From contig LUYM01000023.1 of the NCBI GenBank assembly GCA_001603275.1, positions 162,838-226,837 on the forward strand: a stretch of DNA of 64,000 nucleotides. The letters run 5' to 3'. Source of the stretch: Actinomycetales bacterium Actino_02 (GTDB lineage Bacteria; Actinomycetota; Actinomycetes; Propionibacteriales; Propionibacteriaceae). This document shows, in pieces, positions 56,675 to 64,000 of the stretch. Under the pieces are notes generated by a model. The model was not told the DNA's origin. It made no database searches and was given only the letters and a program-made list of their open reading frames with translations. The translations under genes were made by a program, and so were the position numbers. Each line of letters opens with the position of its first letter. Positions within the stretch are counted from its first letter, which is position 1.

Positions 56675-58036
56675 ATGAGCCAACACCCCGCCCTGGACGC
56701 CGCCGGCTACCGATCGGCCTGGCAGCGGGTCGGCGGTTCCACCGGGTACCTGTTCGCGAGCTTCTTCACCTCCGTGGCCGCGTTCTCCGTGTTGTGGACG
56801 TTCTTCTCGCTCGGGCTCAGCCTGGCCGTCCTGGTGACCGGACTGCCGATCATGGCCTTCGCGCTGCACCTGGCCCGCGGATTCGGCGCTGCCGAACGGA
56901 CGATGCTGACGTGGACCGGCCTGCCGGACATCGCCCCGCCGGTGTGGCCGGACACGACCGGGCAGTCGGTGTGGCGGCGCAGCCTGAGTCTGCTGCGGTC
57001 GCCGCACCACTGGAGTCACCTGCTGCACGGCCTGCTGGTCTGGATGGTGATGAGCACCATCACCTTCAGCCTGACCGTCACCTGGTGGGCGACCGCCCTC
57101 GGCGGGCTGACCTACTGGTTCTGGCAGTGGTTCCTGCCGGCCAAGGCGGCCGAGTCGGACTGGCCCAGCTGGCTGGCCGCGAACCTCTGGTACCTCAACG
57201 GCTGGTCGTCGGCGGCGGTCGAGACCACGATCTACTCGGTGGGCGGCGTTGTGTTCGGCGTCACCCTGCCCTGGGTCATCAAGGGGCTGGCCCGCATGCA
57301 GTACGCGATCTCCTCGGCGATGCTCGGCCGTTGGCCGTCGGACGATCTGCGCGCCCAGGCGCTGGCTGAGGCGGCCGGCCGCCAGTCGGCGGTGCATGCC
57401 GAGGACACCGCGATGCGCCGGCTCGAGCGTGACCTGCACGACGGGCCGCAGCAGCGGCTGGTCCGCCTGCAGATGGATCTGGCCACGGTGGAGCGGCGCG
57501 CGGCGTCCGGTGATGCCGAGCAGGCGGTCGAGGTGGCCAAGCAGGCCCAACTGCAGGCCAAGGCTGCCCTGGACGAGTTGCGCGCCCTGTCTCGCGGCGT
57601 CGCTCCGCCGCTGCTGGCCGACCGCGGCCTGCGGGCCGCGCTGGCCGCCCTGGCCGAGGAGAGCGCCGTGCCTGTCCACGCCCGGCTCGATCCGGCCATC
57701 GACACCGCGGTGAGCTCGGACGTCGCCCGCGCGGTCTACTTCATCGCCGCCGAGCTGCTCACCAACGTGACGAAGCACGCTGGCGCTGCCAGCGCCCAGC
57801 TCGTCGTCGAGGTGAGCCAGCTGCAGCCCGCGCGGTTGCTGCTCTCGGTCAGCGACGACGGACGCGGTGGCGCCGAACTTCGGCCGAGCCACGGCCTTGC
57901 CGGGCTGGACGAACGCGTCCGCGGCCTGCTGGGCGAGCTCTCCGTCGAGAGTCCGTCGGGCGGCCCTACCCGGGTGGCGGTCACCTTGCCGCTGGCGGAC
58001 ATGGTGACCACGTGGTCGCCCTATCCTGAGGCGTGA
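56675..58036 (+). CDS. sensor histidine kinase (HisKA_3 / NarL-type)
   Basis: 453 residues. The N-terminal half has four membrane helices in a PspC/DUF7134-like sensor arrangement (LFASFFTSVAAFSVLWTFF; WVIKGLARMQYAISSAML). The dimerisation helix holds the phosphorylated His in RLERDLHDGPQQRLVRLQ (about His255). An HATPase domain follows: AAELLTNVTKHAGA (N box) and SVSDDGRGGAEL (G1). The ATG at 56675 has AAAGG 7 bases upstream; GTG at 56672 is the alternative. The stop overlaps the response regulator start. The signal is unknown; an envelope stress is common for such sensors. Confidence 0.9.
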   Translation: MSQHPALDAAGYRSAWQRVGGSTGYLFASFFTSVAAFSVLWTFFSLGLSLAVLVTGLPIMAFALHLARGFGAAERTMLTWTGLPDIAPPVWPDTTGQSVWRRSLSLLRSPHHWSHLLHGLLVWMVMSTITFSLTVTWWATALGGLTYWFWQWFLPAKAAESDWPSWLAANLWYLNGWSSAAVETTIYSVGGVVFGVTLPWVIKGLARMQYAISSAMLGRWPSDDLRAQALAEAAGRQSAVHAEDTAMRRLERDLHDGPQQRLVRLQMDLATVERRAASGDAEQAVEVAKQAQLQAKAALDELRALSRGVAPPLLADRGLRAALAALAEESAVPVHARLDPAIDTAVSSDVARAVYFIAAELLTNVTKHAGAASAQLVVEVSQLQPARLLLSVSDDGRGGAELRPSHGLAGLDERVRGLLGELSVESPSGGPTRVAVTLPLADMVTTWSPYPEA

Positions 58037-58704
58037 CCCAACTGCGAGTGATCCTGGTGGAGGACTCCGTCCTCCTGCGTGAAGGGCTGGCCCGGCTGGT
58101 GGCCGAGGCCGGCCATCACTGCGTGGCCGCCCTGGGCGACGCCAGTCGTCTGATCGAGGCTGCGCGTCAGTCCGATGCCCAGTTGGCCATTCTGGACGTC
58201 CGGCTCCCGCCGAGCTTTCGAGACGAGGGCATCCGCGCGGCTCTCGAGCTGCGTCGCGAGCTGCCCGAAATCGCGGTGCTGGTGCTCAGTCAGTACGTCG
58301 AGACCGTGTACGCCCGCGAGTTGCTGGCCGACGCCCGCGGCGGGGTCGGCTATCTGCTCAAGGATCGGGTCACCTCTCTGGACGAATTCGCCGACGCGAT
58401 CACCCGGGTGGCCGCCGGTGGCACTGTCCTCGATCCCGAGGTGGTCCGCAAGCTGCTGGCGGCCTCGTCGGACCCGTTGGCGGGCCTCACCGCACGAGAG
58501 CGGGACGTGCTGGCGCTGATCGCAGAAGGCCACAGCAATCTGGGCATCGCCGAGAAGCTGGTAATCGGCACCGGCGCTGTCGAGAAGCACGTCACCTCGC
58601 TGTTCGCCAAGCTCGGCCTCAGCGAGGACGCCACCGACCACCGCCGGGTGCTGGCCGTGCTGGCCTACCTGCAGCGCCAGCCGATGAGTGAGTCTCGCCC
58701 CTAG
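58033..58704 (+). CDS. response regulator, NarL/LuxR family
   Basis: 223 residues. The receiver domain has the acidic pair in VILVEDSVLLREGL, the phosphorylated Asp55 in LAILDVRLPP and the Lys in GYLLKDRV. The C-terminal LuxR helix-turn-helix has LTARERDVLALIAEGHSNLGIA then VEKHVTSLFAKL (two blocks). It starts with GTG inside the kinase stop (GTGA) and should be phosphorylated by that kinase. Its targets are unknown. Confidence 0.92.
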   Translation: MTQLRVILVEDSVLLREGLARLVAEAGHHCVAALGDASRLIEAARQSDAQLAILDVRLPPSFRDEGIRAALELRRELPEIAVLVLSQYVETVYARELLADARGGVGYLLKDRVTSLDEFADAITRVAAGGTVLDPEVVRKLLAASSDPLAGLTARERDVLALIAEGHSNLGIAEKLVIGTGAVEKHVTSLFAKLGLSEDATDHRRVLAVLAYLQRQPMSESRP

Positions 58705-58724
58705 TCGTGGGGCCACCTGCCACC

Positions 58725-58730
58725 TACGCT
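58725..58730 (+). promoter_or_regulatory. putative -10 element (TACGCT) for the fused kinase gene
   Basis: TACGCT lies 30 bases before the ATG at 58761 and before a strong GGAGG ribosome binding site. Confidence 0.35.
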
Positions 58731-58760
58731 GGAAGTCAGCCGGTCCCGGCGGAGGTGGCA

Positions 58761-60533
58761 ATGACGCAACTCGACACACGGCCTCAGGCCGCGCTCGACG
58801 ATGCCTTGGCTGCGGTCGCCAACGATCTGGCCGGAGAGTTTCAGTTGCAGCGCCTTCTGGAACGGATCCTGCGCAGTGCCGTCGAGCTCCTGGGCTGCAC
58901 CAGCGGCTCGCTGTGCCTGATCGATCAGGCGAGTCAGACCTACCGCAAGGAGATCGACCTCGAAGAGGGTTGCCAGACAGGCGCCGTATTCCCGCTCGAC
59001 GAGGGGTGCACGGGGGCGGTCGCCCGAGCGGGCAAACCTGTGATCTTCGAGCGCTACTCCGAGATCGGCAAGGGTCACATCGATTCCGATGAGCCGCGCT
59101 TCCATCGCGGGGTGATCGGCGTGCCGATCCGACTGAGGGCCGATCTGATCGGTGCCTGCATCGTCTTTGCGGCAGCGGATGACCGCCGCTTCGACGCCGC
59201 GGACGCGCAGCTGCTGCAGCGCTTCGCCACCCACGCCGCCATCGCGATCGCCAACTCCCGGCTGCACCAGGAAGCCTCCGACCGGGCCAAGGCGGCCGCC
59301 ATCGCCGCCGAGCGGGAACGCGCCATGCTCGAGGTCCACGACAGCATCGGACGTGGCCTGGCGAACGTCGCGTTGCGCATCGGTCAGGCCTACACGGCCG
59401 CCAGTAGGGGAGAGGATCCACTTCCAGCGCTCACTGCCGCCCAGCAGGCCGCACAGGAGACGATGAACGAGGGGCACCGTGCCGTGTGGGGACTCGGACC
59501 GGCCGGGCTATCCGGACGCACTCTCGACCAGGCGCTGGAACTCGAACTGGAATGGGTGCAAGCCACCTCCGGCCTCAGTCCGACGTTCCGGGTGTTCGGC
59601 GACCCCTCGCCGCTGGGACGAGAAGTGGAGACCCAGATCGTCCGGATCGTCCAGGAGTCGCTGGCCAATGCCGTCCAGCACGCCAAAGCCTCGATGCTTC
59701 GCCTGGGTCTGGTCTATGGAGCAGACGGGATCGCCGTCATCGTGGAAGACGATGGCTGCGGGTTTGATACCGCCGCAGTTGCCGACAAGGGAGTCGGGCT
59801 GTCCGGGCTGGTCACCCGCGCCGCGCAGGTCGGCGGACGGGTGCGGATCGACTCCACCCCCGGGTGGGGCACCCGCATCCGCGCCGACCTGCCGTATCGG
59901 GCAGATCTCAGTGGTCGCGGCGAGAGCCCCCGGCTGCGAGTGGTGGTGGCTCACGAGCTGCCGGCAATGAGGGCCGGGCTGGTCCGGCTCCTGGATGCCA
60001 GCGAGCCGGGAGTGCAGGTGGTGGCCGAGGTGGACGAGCCGGCTGCGGCGATCGAGGCCGTCCGGCTGCTGCGCCCGGAGGTTGTGCTCGCCGGGACCGG
60101 AATCGGAGCCAGTGCCGCAGCCGAATGGCTGTCTCAGTTGCATCGCGCCGCACCCGGTGCCGCGGTGATCGGCATCGTCGATCCCGGGGCGCCCGAGTCC
60201 GAACTGCGGCAATGGGCGAGCTTCGGGGTGCGCGGCTTCGTCCAATCCGATGTCGACGCCACCACCCTCGGGCGGGCAGTCCTCGGGGTGGCGCGCGGCG
60301 ACGTCCTGGTGTTCGGCGAGATGCTGGCCCAGCTCGGCGGCGCTCCCATCATGGACGGCCAGCGTCTCACCGACCGTGAGCTCGAGGTCCGCCATCTTGT
60401 CGAACAGGGCCTGCCCGACAAGCAAATCGCCTCTCGACTAGGAATTTCGACAAAGACAGTCGAGAAGCACGTCAGCTCGATCCTGCGCAAGCGCGGCGTC
60501 CGCTCCCGCACCGAGCTGCTGGCGAAGGTGTAG
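58761..60533 (+). CDS. GAF histidine kinase fused to a degenerate receiver and LuxR DNA-binding domain
   Basis: 590 residues, no membrane helix. Residues 15-180: GAF domain (CTSGSLCLID, FHRGVIGVPIRL). About 185-250: dimerisation helix with AMLEVHDSIGRGLANVALR (His193). About 290-390: HATPase with VQESLANAVQHAKA and VEDDGCGFD. About 393-510: receiver-like domain in which the acidic pair is His-Glu (VVVAHELPAMRAGL) and the phosphorylated Asp is replaced by Gly445 (PEVVLAGTG). About 535-590: LuxR helix-turn-helix (LTDRELEVRHLVEQGLPDKQ). The ATG at 58761 has GGAGG upstream. It may bind DNA directly under kinase control, without normal phosphotransfer. Confidence 0.88.
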   Translation: MTQLDTRPQAALDDALAAVANDLAGEFQLQRLLERILRSAVELLGCTSGSLCLIDQASQTYRKEIDLEEGCQTGAVFPLDEGCTGAVARAGKPVIFERYSEIGKGHIDSDEPRFHRGVIGVPIRLRADLIGACIVFAAADDRRFDAADAQLLQRFATHAAIAIANSRLHQEASDRAKAAAIAAERERAMLEVHDSIGRGLANVALRIGQAYTAASRGEDPLPALTAAQQAAQETMNEGHRAVWGLGPAGLSGRTLDQALELELEWVQATSGLSPTFRVFGDPSPLGREVETQIVRIVQESLANAVQHAKASMLRLGLVYGADGIAVIVEDDGCGFDTAAVADKGVGLSGLVTRAAQVGGRVRIDSTPGWGTRIRADLPYRADLSGRGESPRLRVVVAHELPAMRAGLVRLLDASEPGVQVVAEVDEPAAAIEAVRLLRPEVVLAGTGIGASAAAEWLSQLHRAAPGAAVIGIVDPGAPESELRQWASFGVRGFVQSDVDATTLGRAVLGVARGDVLVFGEMLAQLGGAPIMDGQRLTDRELEVRHLVEQGLPDKQIASRLGISTKTVEKHVSSILRKRGVRSRTELLAKV

Positions 60534-60560
60534 CGGGAGACCGACCACCCCCACCCGCAA

Positions 60561-60579
60561 CCCCCACCCGACGTGGGGG
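60561..60579 (+). terminator. hairpin terminator after the fused kinase gene
   Basis: CCCCCAC (60561-60567) pairs perfectly with GTGGGGG (60573-60579) around the loop CCGAC, 27 bases after the stop. No T tract. Confidence 0.5.
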
Positions 60580-60589
60580 GAAGACCCCA

Positions 60590-60618
60590 TTCCGGGTGAC
60601 CGGCGGCGTGCCTAGCCT
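60590..60618 (+). promoter_or_regulatory. putative promoter of the aldolase-dhaLK operon
   Basis: TTCCGG (60590-60595) and TAGCCT (60613-60618) are 17 bases apart; the -10 fits TANNNT. The first gene of the operon starts 35 bases downstream with GAGGAG as ribosome binding site. Confidence 0.4.
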
Positions 60619-60652
60619 CAAAGACAGGACTCACTGTCGAGAGGAGCCAATG

Positions 60653-61510
60653 ATGGCTGTCCAGTCGCTCGCCGAGATCCTTGCCCCTGCCTTCGACCAG
60701 CGCTACGGCGTGCCCGCGATCAACATCGTCAACGACCTGACGATGGAGAACGTGCTCGCCGGCGCGGTCGAGGCCGGGTCGCCGATCATCCTGCAGACCT
60801 CGGTCAAGACCGTCCGGTCGATCGGGGTGAACACCTTGTACCAGCTATGGAAGGCCATGACCGCCGGCATTGAGGTGCCGTGCGCGCTGCACCTTGATCA
60901 TTGCCCCGACCGCCAGGTAATCAGCGAATGTCTGGCCGCCGGCTGGACCTCGGTGCTCTTCGACGCATCCCAGCTGCCGGTGGAGGAGAACCAGCGCCAG
61001 ACCATCGACGTCGTGGCCGAAGCCCGCCGCTACGGCGCCCAGGTCGAAGGCGAGATCGAATCGATCACCGGCCAAGAGGATGGAGTCGGATCAGACGAGG
61101 AGTCTCGACGCCAGACCCTTGAAGTTCAGCTGCGCTATCTCGAAGCCACCGGCGTGGACGTGTTCGCACCGGCCATCGGCAACGCCCACGGCACCTACAA
61201 GCGGGCTCCGATCCTGGACTTCCAGCGGGTGTCCGACCTGGTCGCCGCGCACCCGGTGCCGATCGCGTTGCACGGCGGCAGCGGGCTGTCGGTCGAGCAG
61301 TTCCACGATTGCATCGCCCGCGGCTGCGCCAAGGTGAACATCTCCACCGCACTCAAAGAGACCTTCATGCAGTCCAGCCTGGCCTTCCTCAAAGAGGCCG
61401 AGGCCAAAGGCAAGTGGGATCCGCCCTCGCTGTTCAGCTCGGTGGGCGAGGCGGTCCGAGCAATGACGGTCTACTACGCCGGAGTCTTCGGCAGTGCCGG
61501 CAAGGCGTGA
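60653..61510 (+). CDS. class II ketose-bisphosphate aldolase
   Basis: 285 residues, zinc-dependent TIM barrel. Metal ligands are in CALHLDHCPD, in AIGNAHGTYK and in PIALHGGSGLS; the catalytic Asp is in HLDHC. VEGEIESITGQEDGV is the Glu-bearing loop, and KVNISTALKETF binds phosphate. The length and loops resemble tagatose- or fructose-bisphosphate aldolases of the short type. The substrate is open. GAGGAG lies 6 bases before the second of two adjacent ATGs, which is chosen. It opens an operon with a CbbY-like phosphatase and DhaL/DhaK. Confidence 0.88.
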   Translation: MAVQSLAEILAPAFDQRYGVPAINIVNDLTMENVLAGAVEAGSPIILQTSVKTVRSIGVNTLYQLWKAMTAGIEVPCALHLDHCPDRQVISECLAAGWTSVLFDASQLPVEENQRQTIDVVAEARRYGAQVEGEIESITGQEDGVGSDEESRRQTLEVQLRYLEATGVDVFAPAIGNAHGTYKRAPILDFQRVSDLVAAHPVPIALHGGSGLSVEQFHDCIARGCAKVNISTALKETFMQSSLAFLKEAEAKGKWDPPSLFSSVGEAVRAMTVYYAGVFGSAGKA

Positions 61511-61511
61511 G

Positions 61512-62264
61512 ATGCCGGCTCTCATCTTCGACTGCGATGGAGTGCTCGCCGACACCGAGTTGGATGGACACCTGCCCGCCTTCAACGATGCCTTCACCGA
61601 GTTCCACCTCGACCTTCATTGGGACGAATCCACCTACGCCGAGAAGGTGAAGATCGGCGGCGGCAAGGAGCGGATCGCCTCCGACCTGCCCCAGCGGGCC
61701 GACACCGACGAGCTGGTCAGGGGTCTGCACAAGCGCAAGACCGAACTCTTCCTGGCGCGGGTCCGCGACGGCCTACTGCCGGGCCGTCCCGGCATTCATC
61801 GACTGATCGCCGAGGCGCTCTCTGCCGGGTGGACGGTTGCGGTGGCGTCCACCTCTGCCGAGGCGTCGGTTCGAGGCGTTCTGGAGCATGCCGTGGGACC
61901 TGAGTTGGCCGCACAGTGTCACGTCTATGCCGGCGACATCGTTGCGGCGAAGAAGCCGGCACCGGACATCTACCTGCTGGTGCTGAAGGATCTTGGGCTG
62001 AGCGCAGGCGACTGCGTGGTCGTCGAGGACTCCGGGATCGGCCTTCAGGCAGCCCAGGCCGCGGGTCTGACCACCGTCATCACAGTGAGCGCGTTCAGCG
62101 CAGACGACGACTTCACCGGGGCCGCGCTGGTCGTGGACCACCTCGGCGAGCCGGACAACCCATCAACACCGATCGCCGGGTCCGACGCACTTGTCGGCGG
62201 CTTCGTCACCCTTTCCACCCTCGAGAGCCTGCTCCCGAGCATGCACCAGGAGGAACCCAGATGA
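61512..62264 (+). CDS. HAD family phosphatase, CbbY-like
   Basis: 250 residues. The HAD motifs are LIFDCDGVLADTE (motif I), VASTSAE (motif II), KKPAPDIYLLVLKDL (Lys) and CVVVEDSGIGLQAA (motif IV). The cap domain contains GGGKERIAS, the GGKERI hallmark of CbbY, which hydrolyses xylulose 1,5-bisphosphate, a misfire product of Rubisco. This gene has no Rubisco neighbours here. It begins 1 base after the aldolase stop region and its end overlaps dhaL (ATGA). It may remove a side-product or act on a sugar bisphosphate of this pathway. Confidence 0.85.
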   Translation: MPALIFDCDGVLADTELDGHLPAFNDAFTEFHLDLHWDESTYAEKVKIGGGKERIASDLPQRADTDELVRGLHKRKTELFLARVRDGLLPGRPGIHRLIAEALSAGWTVAVASTSAEASVRGVLEHAVGPELAAQCHVYAGDIVAAKKPAPDIYLLVLKDLGLSAGDCVVVEDSGIGLQAAQAAGLTTVITVSAFSADDDFTGAALVVDHLGEPDNPSTPIAGSDALVGGFVTLSTLESLLPSMHQEEPR

Positions 62265-62896
62265 GTGGATCCATCACCGACGTCGAGTTTGTGATGCACA
62301 ACCTCGCCGAGAACATCGTCGCAAACGAGCCGTACTTCGGGGAGTTGGACGCAGTCGTTGGCGACGGTGACTTCGGCTACTCGCTGGCCCGTGGGTTCGA
62401 GATCGTCCTCGCCGGGTGGGACGACTTCGATCGCAGTGATCCCGGCGTGTTCCTCACCAGAATCGCCGCCGCCGTCTCGGCGAGAATCGGTGGGACCTCC
62501 GGCCCGATCTGGGGCACCGCCATGCTCCGGGCCGGAGTGCAGTTGAAGGAACACCCCCAGATTGAAGGCGCGGACGTCGTCCGTGCTCTTCGAGCCTCGA
62601 TCGAGGGAATCAAGACCCGCGGTCAAGCAGACGTCGGCGACAAGACCCTTCTGGACGCCCTCGTCCCGGCTGTGGATGTCCTCGAAGCCGAGGTGAATGC
62701 CGGTCACGGCGCCAAGCAGGTGCTCAGCGCAATGGCCGAGGCGGCCGATGTCGCCGCAGAGAACACCAAAACGATGCAGGCCATGCGTGGCCGCGCCTCG
62801 TACACCGGCGAGCGCAGCATCGGGTCAGTGGACGCCGGTGCCAAGGCCATCGCCGTCCTGCTCACGGCCTTGGCGCAGGCCTGGCCCGAGAACTGA
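62261..62896 (+). CDS. dhaL: dihydroxyacetone kinase ADP-binding subunit DhaL
   Basis: 211 residues, all-helical nucleotide-binding subunit. ELDAVVGDGDFGYSLARG holds the Mg/ADP-binding aspartates; the usual form is GDGDHG, so Phe replaces His. GGTSGPIWGTAML and the end GSVDAGAKAIAVLL are typical. The partner DhaK follows 36 bases downstream. Whether the pair uses ATP or a PTS protein (DhaM) is not shown: no DhaM is in the window. The ATG overlaps the phosphatase stop. Confidence 0.9.
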   Translation: MSGSITDVEFVMHNLAENIVANEPYFGELDAVVGDGDFGYSLARGFEIVLAGWDDFDRSDPGVFLTRIAAAVSARIGGTSGPIWGTAMLRAGVQLKEHPQIEGADVVRALRASIEGIKTRGQADVGDKTLLDALVPAVDVLEAEVNAGHGAKQVLSAMAEAADVAAENTKTMQAMRGRASYTGERSIGSVDAGAKAIAVLLTALAQAWPEN

Positions 62897-62932
62897 CCGA
62901 CAACACGGCAACACAAAGGAAGGCCCGAACCC

Positions 62933-63928
62933 ATGAAGAAGTTCGTGAACGATCCCAAGCAGTTCGTCCCGCAGATGCTCAAGGGCATCGCACTGGCCAA
63001 CCCCGACACGATCACCTACGTGCCGGAGTACAACCTGATCATGCGTGCCGACGCCCCCAACCACAACAAGGTCAGCATCGTCCAGGGCTCCGGCTCCGGC
63101 CACGAGCCCGCCCACGTGATGGTGGTCGGCCCCGGCATGCTCGATGCCGCCTGCCCGGGCGACGTCTTCGCCGCCCCGCCGAGCGACTACGTCTACCAGA
63201 CCGCCAAGATCGTCGCCTCTGACAAGGGTGTCCTGCTGCTGGTCAACAACTACACCGGAGACCGGATGGCCTTCGAGATGGCCCAGGAGATGGCCGAGGC
63301 GGACGGCATCAAGGTCACGACCTTGTTCATCAACGACGACGTCGCCGTGCAGGACTCCACCTGGACCGTCGGGCGCCGCGGCGTGGCCGGCAACTTCTTC
63401 GTGATCAAGGCCGTCGGAGCCAAGGCTGAGCAGGGCGCCTCACTGGAAGAGGTGAAGGCGATCGGCGAGAAGGTGAACTCGGTGACCCGGACGATGGGCA
63501 TCGCCCTGTCGGCCTGCACTCCGCCGGCCAAGGGCAGCCCCCTGTTCGAACTGGGCGAGGACGAGATCGAGGTCGGCGTCGGCATCCACGGCGAACCCGG
63601 ACGCCGCCGCGCCAAGCTGGTCAGTGCCGACGAGATCGTCGATGAGCTGCTCGGTGCCGTGGTGCCCGACCTGCCCTACGCCTCCGGGGACCGGGTGGCC
63701 CTGATGATCAATGGCTTGGGCGGGACCCCGATCAGTGAGCTGTATCTGCTGTACGGCATTGCCGCCGAGAAGCTGGCAGGCATGGGGATCACCGTGGCCA
63801 AGAGCTACGTCGGGGAGTACTGCACAAGCCTGGAGATGGCCGGCGCATCGCTGACGCTGGTCAAGCTCGATGACGAGATCGAAGCGCTGCTGGAGGCGCC
63901 TGCCTCCATCGTGAACCGGATCTTCTGA
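62933..63928 (+). CDS. dhaK: dihydroxyacetone kinase subunit DhaK
   Basis: 331 residues. It binds the ketose covalently through a His hemiaminal. Signatures are MKKFVNDPKQFVPQMLKG, QGSGSGHEPAHVMVVGPGML, LLLVNNYTGDRMAFEMA, and GVGIHGEPGRRR with the substrate-binding His. GLGGTPISELYLLY is near the end. AAAGGAAGG precedes the ATG. With the aldolase and phosphatase, it may phosphorylate dihydroxyacetone or a related ketose (tetrulose, apulose) rather than serve glycerol alone. Confidence 0.92.
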   Translation: MKKFVNDPKQFVPQMLKGIALANPDTITYVPEYNLIMRADAPNHNKVSIVQGSGSGHEPAHVMVVGPGMLDAACPGDVFAAPPSDYVYQTAKIVASDKGVLLLVNNYTGDRMAFEMAQEMAEADGIKVTTLFINDDVAVQDSTWTVGRRGVAGNFFVIKAVGAKAEQGASLEEVKAIGEKVNSVTRTMGIALSACTPPAKGSPLFELGEDEIEVGVGIHGEPGRRRAKLVSADEIVDELLGAVVPDLPYASGDRVALMINGLGGTPISELYLLYGIAAEKLAGMGITVAKSYVGEYCTSLEMAGASLTLVKLDDEIEALLEAPASIVNRIF

Positions 63929-63936
63929 CCGCAGTC

Positions 63937-63978
63937 GGGTCGGGGTTGCCGTACCCCCCCGTTCGGCAGCCCCGACCC
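63937..63978 (+). terminator. strong hairpin terminator after dhaK
   Basis: GGGTCGGGGTTGCCG (63937-63951) pairs with CGGCAGCCCCGACCC (63964-63978): 15 pairs, of which one is G-T. It begins 8 bases after the dhaK stop. A T tract is lacking. Confidence 0.65.
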
Positions 63979-64000
63979 GTTCCCCGCCCAGCCCACCCGC

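Overview
The window is a continuous stretch of a high-G+C actinobacterial chromosome. It holds the Actinomycetota-specific mIHF gene, a PriA without a Walker A motif, a DUF948/DUF6167 pair before alaS, and many promoters of the TANNNT -10 type, several of them 6-7 bases before the start codon (leaderless). The housekeeping gene order and a membrane-anchored NirK of the kind I associate with propionibacteria suggest Propionibacteriales, probably Propionibacteriaceae; that last step is inference.

Layout. 1-519: end of an MFS exporter. 561-8323: DUF948, DUF6167, alaS, ruvX, mltG, aroC, a frameshifted shikimate kinase and aroB. 8410-9413: efp and nusB. 9474-15878: carA, carB, pyrD, pyrF. 15974-25348: mihF, gmk, rpoZ, coaBC, metK, priA, a nitrilase-family gene, fmt, rsmB and rpe. 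25350-36538: PAC2 and metH head to head, then a lone solute-binding lipoprotein, trmI, tyrA, cmk, der and a multi-span membrane protein. 36585-37275: a CoA-binding protein and tRNA-Pro(GGG).

Directly after the tRNA lies an accessory block (37347-45271): an SF2 helicase, a PLD-type nuclease and a DUF6361 protein in one overlapping operon, with a divergent NERD-SF1 helicase beside it. I do not recognise the set as a named system, and it is the best candidate here for an undescribed defence locus.

45313-52193 is a nitrogen-oxide respiration or stress cluster: a NnrS-like membrane protein, a membrane-cupredoxin-NirK fusion, DUF2249, a type II NADH dehydrogenase-like flavoprotein, a cysteine-bearing HTH regulator and a hemerythrin. 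Four promoter regions carry the same TGTATTTTCTACAT-like box (one degenerate), so the cluster looks like one regulon, probably controlled by the local regulator.

52319-60533 holds a secreted repeat protein, a GPGG small membrane protein, an iron-permease-family protein, an ECF sigma factor with a membrane partner, a two-component pair and a histidine kinase fused to a degenerate receiver and a LuxR output domain. 60653-63928 is a sugar-phosphate operon: class II aldolase, CbbY-like phosphatase, DhaL and DhaK, ending in a strong hairpin.

Two absences matter. No aroE lies between mltG and aroC, and no pyrR/pyrB/pyrC between nusB and carA; with the broken aroK, the local aromatic pathway is incomplete.
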